The notes beneath the pieces are model-generated. The model worked only from the letters and a program-made list of their open reading frames with translations. It was not told where the DNA came from and did not search any database. A program made the translations under genes and the position numbers. Of a stretch of DNA of 8,496 bases, positions 6,681 to 8,496 are shown in pieces. Position 1 is the first letter of the stretch. Each line of letters starts with the position of its first letter. The stretch comes from Methylocapsa sp. (GTDB lineage: Bacteria > Pseudomonadota > Alphaproteobacteria > Rhizobiales > Beijerinckiaceae), in assembly GCA_017353815.1 (NCBI GenBank), contig JAFMSB010000052.1:1-8496 (forward strand), read 5' to 3'.

Positions 6681-7100
6681 ATGAGCAATGAGTGGCAGTA
6701 TCAGATACGGATTTTTCTGAGCGGCCGGTTTGCGGAAATCGCACGCGCCGATCCGGCCAATGCGGCACTCAAGCCGCTCACCGAGATTCTAAGCAAGCAT
6801 GACGCAGCATTGAAATGCCAATATGATGCTTTCGCCGATTATTGCGCCGAGGCAGAAAGACATGGCACGAAGGACAATCCACTTTATGCCTGGACAAAGG
6901 CGACGATCGAGAATCCAGCGAAGAAGGAAAAATATCTAAAATCCTTTACGCTTTATGTCGATGGCCATGAAGTCTATGCGAAAGAGTTGGCCGATGCGCT
7001 TGAAGAAGACTTAAAGCCGCTCGTTGGCGGCGCGCTGATCGAGCGAATCTCCAAGCACGACACCAATCCCGCCAACAACCCGCAGCCGCCCGCGCGCTAA
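6681..7100 (+). CDS. Conserved-looking hypothetical protein in operon with FMN reductase
   Basis: This encodes 139 residues from ATG 6681 to TAA 7098-7100. The frame is open farther upstream, but this start sits 7 bp after the reductase stop behind GGTGAGG, so translational coupling is likely. The protein is soluble, without a signal peptide or membrane segment. Its N-terminal half is helical and alternately charged (YQIRIFLSGRFAEIARADP, then Lys/Asp/Cys/Tyr-rich helices). A segment around residues 72-100 is rich in Lys and Glu and runs into FTLYVDGHEVY. The tail is Asn/Pro-rich (NPANNPQPPAR). Its compositional regularity and codon use match neighbouring genes, so it is real. I do not recognise a named domain. 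A role with the flavoreductase is inferred only from position. Confidence 0.8.
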   Translation: MSNEWQYQIRIFLSGRFAEIARADPANAALKPLTEILSKHDAALKCQYDAFADYCAEAERHGTKDNPLYAWTKATIENPAKKEKYLKSFTLYVDGHEVYAKELADALEEDLKPLVGGALIERISKHDTNPANNPQPPAR

Positions 7101-7211
7101 TGGTGAGTGCGAGCCGGCGCCCAGCAGGCCTGAGTGTTGCAACAGCCAATCGATGGTCACGGGAACCAAAAGCTTATACCGTCCTTAAAATGCGTCCCAT
7201 TCGAGAGACGA

Positions 7212-7240
7212 CCACCGCGGCCTTTCCGGCTTTGCGGTGG
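7212..7240 (+). terminator. Hairpin before the 52-residue ORF (terminator or leader structure)
   Basis: CCACCGC (7212-7218) pairs perfectly with GCGGTGG (7234-7240) around a 15-base loop. CCTTTC follows, not a true T run. It lies 112 bases after the stop of the 139-residue gene and 24 bases before ATG 7264. It could end the reductase operon or structure the leader of the small gene. Confidence 0.4.
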
Positions 7241-7263
7241 CCTTTCAGCTGGGGGGAACTGTC

Positions 7264-7422
7264 ATGAACGCGTGGTGCGATACCGTTCTTGGCCTCGTCA
7301 TCATGAGCTGCGAAACATCAGCGGCAACGCGGGGCAATACCGATTGGTCACTCATAACGCTGGCGCTCATACCGCTCATACTGGCGCTATATTTTCTCGT
7401 CCGGTTTCTCAATAACGATTAA
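7264..7422 (+). CDS. Small single-pass membrane protein (52 residues)
   Basis: ATG 7264 is preceded by a run of six G (7252-7257) with suitable spacing and the ORF ends at TAA 7420-7422. The frame is also open from a GTG at 7237, but that codon lies inside the preceding hairpin, so the ATG is preferred. Residues 29-47 (SLITLALIPLILALYFLVR) form a clear membrane helix, followed by a short polar end, FLNND. The first half holds two Cys and a weakly hydrophobic stretch. Small proteins of this type are common and usually uncharacterised. No family is recognised. It faces the ParB-like gene convergently, with 68 bp between stop codons. Confidence 0.5.
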   Translation: MNAWCDTVLGLVIMSCETSAATRGNTDWSLITLALIPLILALYFLVRFLNND

Positions 7423-7423
7423 G

Positions 7424-7501
7424 CCGGTAGAGACCGGTGGCCGCGCCCGTTGGAACCTTCAGTTGAGCGGCGTGAACTCCGGCGGGACGATCAGTCGCCG
7501 G
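7424..7501. other. Two hairpins in the convergent gene junction
   Basis: CCGGT (7424-7428) pairs with ACCGG (7433-7437) right after the small membrane gene. CCGGCG (7479-7484) pairs with CGCCGG (7496-7501), spanning the stop codon of the ParB-like gene. Neither is followed by a T run. They may act as weak bidirectional terminators or RNA 3'-end stabilisers. Confidence 0.28.
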
Positions 7502-8111
7502 TTATGGGGCCGCACCAGCCCGGGAGATAATCCGCATCCGTCCCTTTGGCCAATTTCAATGCCTCTTCCAAAGCGCCATCAAAATTCTTTTCGACCTCTT
7601 GGCGCTTGATCCGCCGACGCAAAAAATCGGCCCAGAGAAATTCGCTGAAAGGTGTCGTATCCTTCGCATATCCGCCGGCACGCCTAAGTTCTCCCGCCAA
7701 ACTGCGGAACGGATCATCGACAAGGCCGGTGATCGATTTCGGAATATCCGCGTAATCACGCCTTCGCCCCTGATCGTCGAACGGGTGCATCCAGCTTCTG
7801 TTGTCAAGCACCACCCAAAAAGCATCCTTCTCAAGCTTGCTCAGATTCGCCACGACCGTAACGAGTATGTGCTCGACGCCCTCCTGGTGAAGCGCAAGGG
7901 CAAGATGGTGATGATCGATAACATAATGGCGCTGCTTCGGTCCGCTGATTACGGGGATCATGTGTTTGCCCAGGAATTCGGCGCCTTTCGTGCCTTCCTC
8001 GCGCCAGTGCTTTCGTTTCTGGCTCACTTCGCGCAGACCGACCGTAATTTGCGTCGGGCGAAGTTCTGTAATTGGGAAAGGCTTAAGAAGTGGCTCACGC
8101 TGGCCAATCAT
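7491..8111 (-). CDS. ParB-like nuclease family protein (ParBc_2 type)
   Basis: This 206-residue protein resembles the putative ParB-like nuclease family ParBc_2. ELRPTQITVGLREV (about residues 16-29) is the entry motif. HYVIDHHHLALAL (62-74) carries the conserved acidic/His cluster where a ParB-type fold would bind nucleotide or metal. FSEFLWADFLR (155-165) and LPGW (196-199) are typical of the C-terminal part. It has no helix-turn-helix or dimerisation domain, so it is not the chromosomal ParB that reads parS. Activity is unproven for this family. ATG 8111 is preceded by GAGGAAG. The CHAD gene ends 40 bp upstream on the same strand, so the two may be co-transcribed. Confidence 0.8.
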   Translation of the reverse strand: MIGQREPLLKPFPITELRPTQITVGLREVSQKRKHWREEGTKGAEFLGKHMIPVISGPKQRHYVIDHHHLALALHQEGVEHILVTVVANLSKLEKDAFWVVLDNRSWMHPFDDQGRRRDYADIPKSITGLVDDPFRSLAGELRRAGGYAKDTTPFSEFLWADFLRRRIKRQEVEKNFDGALEEALKLAKGTDADYLPGWCGPITGD

Positions 8112-8151
8112 TGTTACTTCCTCATTTTATTGAAAATCCGGCTGGCGGTTG

Positions 8152-8496
8152 TCAGCGCCAGAAGGGCCGCATGCGCTCAAAAGTTCTCCATTCTTGCCGT
8201 AGGCTGCCGTTAGCGCAAATTGCGCCTCGTCCGCACCATCCAAGCACAATGCCCGCGGCCTTCGCGGTTTGCGGCCCCGCTCCTGCCTCGGCGCTGAGCA
8301 GATAGCATGCCGCGCTTTCTGCGTCGGTAGAGGCGCCGAGCTCGTCCTGGAGTTTTGAAACCGACCGGATATAGGGCTGCGAGCCGCCGAAAAAAGTGCC
8401 GAAGAATTCGGCCGTATAACGTATGTCTTTGAGCAGAATCCGGATCCGGTGCCGTTCCTCGGGCACCTTTCGCGCCAGCTTGCGGCCGCGCTTGAT
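8152..8496 (-). CDS. CHAD domain protein, C-terminal part (5' end outside window)
   Basis: The frame is open to the right edge and ends at TGA 8154-8152, giving 114 C-terminal residues. An internal GTG at 8466 is not the likely start, since coding sequence rich in Lys and Arg (RGRKLARK) continues upstream of it. EERHRIRILLKDIRYTAEFF followed by VSKLQDELGASTDAESA is the signature of the CHAD alpha-helical domain: basic first helix, then the LQDxLG helix. CHAD domains bind polyphosphate through a basic surface and occur in proteins associated with polyphosphate granules, alone or fused to a CYTH domain. Whether a CYTH domain is present here cannot be seen. Confidence 0.85.
   Translation of the reverse strand: MKRGRKLARKVPEERHRIRILLKDIRYTAEFFGTFFGGSQPYIRSVSKLQDELGASTDAESAACYLLSAEAGAGPQTAKAAGIVLGWCGRGAICANGSLRQEWRTFERMRPFWR

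Noticed and set aside
7491..8111. ParB-like protein as the partner of the parS site at 5870
   Set aside because: The protein is of the ParBc_2 type with no helix-turn-helix or dimerisation domain; nearness to parS is probably coincidence.

Overview
The window looks like a chromosomal segment of an alphaproteobacterium, most likely a member of Hyphomicrobiales (Rhizobiales) and possibly near Beijerinckiaceae. This rests on moderately high GC codon use, an RlpA tail and a DUF1217 protein of alphaproteobacterial type, and a chromosomal-type parS site. The genus is inference, because no rRNA or other marker is present. No mobile element, CRISPR array, tRNA or rRNA was seen.

Left part (1-1206): the 3' end of an RlpA-like septal-ring lytic transglycosylase gene enters from the left edge. 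A 68-residue single-pass membrane protein follows, then about 500 bp that are less GC-rich than the rest and hold only a doubtful ORF. On the minus strand, a good intrinsic terminator at 1143-1174 closes a gene for a DUF1217 protein (1207-1995), a family usually met near alphaproteobacterial flagellar genes.

Central part (2214-5202, minus strand): a compact homogentisate operon read hmgA, fumarylacetoacetase, maleylacetoacetate isomerase. The three enzymes together convert homogentisate, the central intermediate of tyrosine and phenylalanine breakdown, to fumarate and acetoacetate. The gaps are 21 bp and a 23-nt overlap. The 4-hydroxyphenylpyruvate dioxygenase gene and a dedicated regulator are not in the window.

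Right part (5203-8496): divergent from hmgA lies a small membrane-protein gene that appears broken by one extra G in a GGG run. It is followed by a 341-bp gap carrying a perfect 16-bp parS palindrome (5870-5885), which suggests proximity to the replication origin. Next is a probable two-gene operon: an NAD(P)H-dependent FMN reductase and a 139-residue protein of unknown function. A hairpin-preceded 52-residue membrane protein follows. On the minus strand come a ParB-like nuclease-family (ParBc_2) protein and, upstream of it, the C-terminal part of a CHAD-domain protein that runs off the right edge.

Most of the window is ordinary metabolism and housekeeping. The points worth a second look are the isolated parS site, the single-base frameshift with both reading frames preserved, the reductase/unknown-protein pair, and the CHAD/ParB-like pair. 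I found no convincing new multi-gene system.
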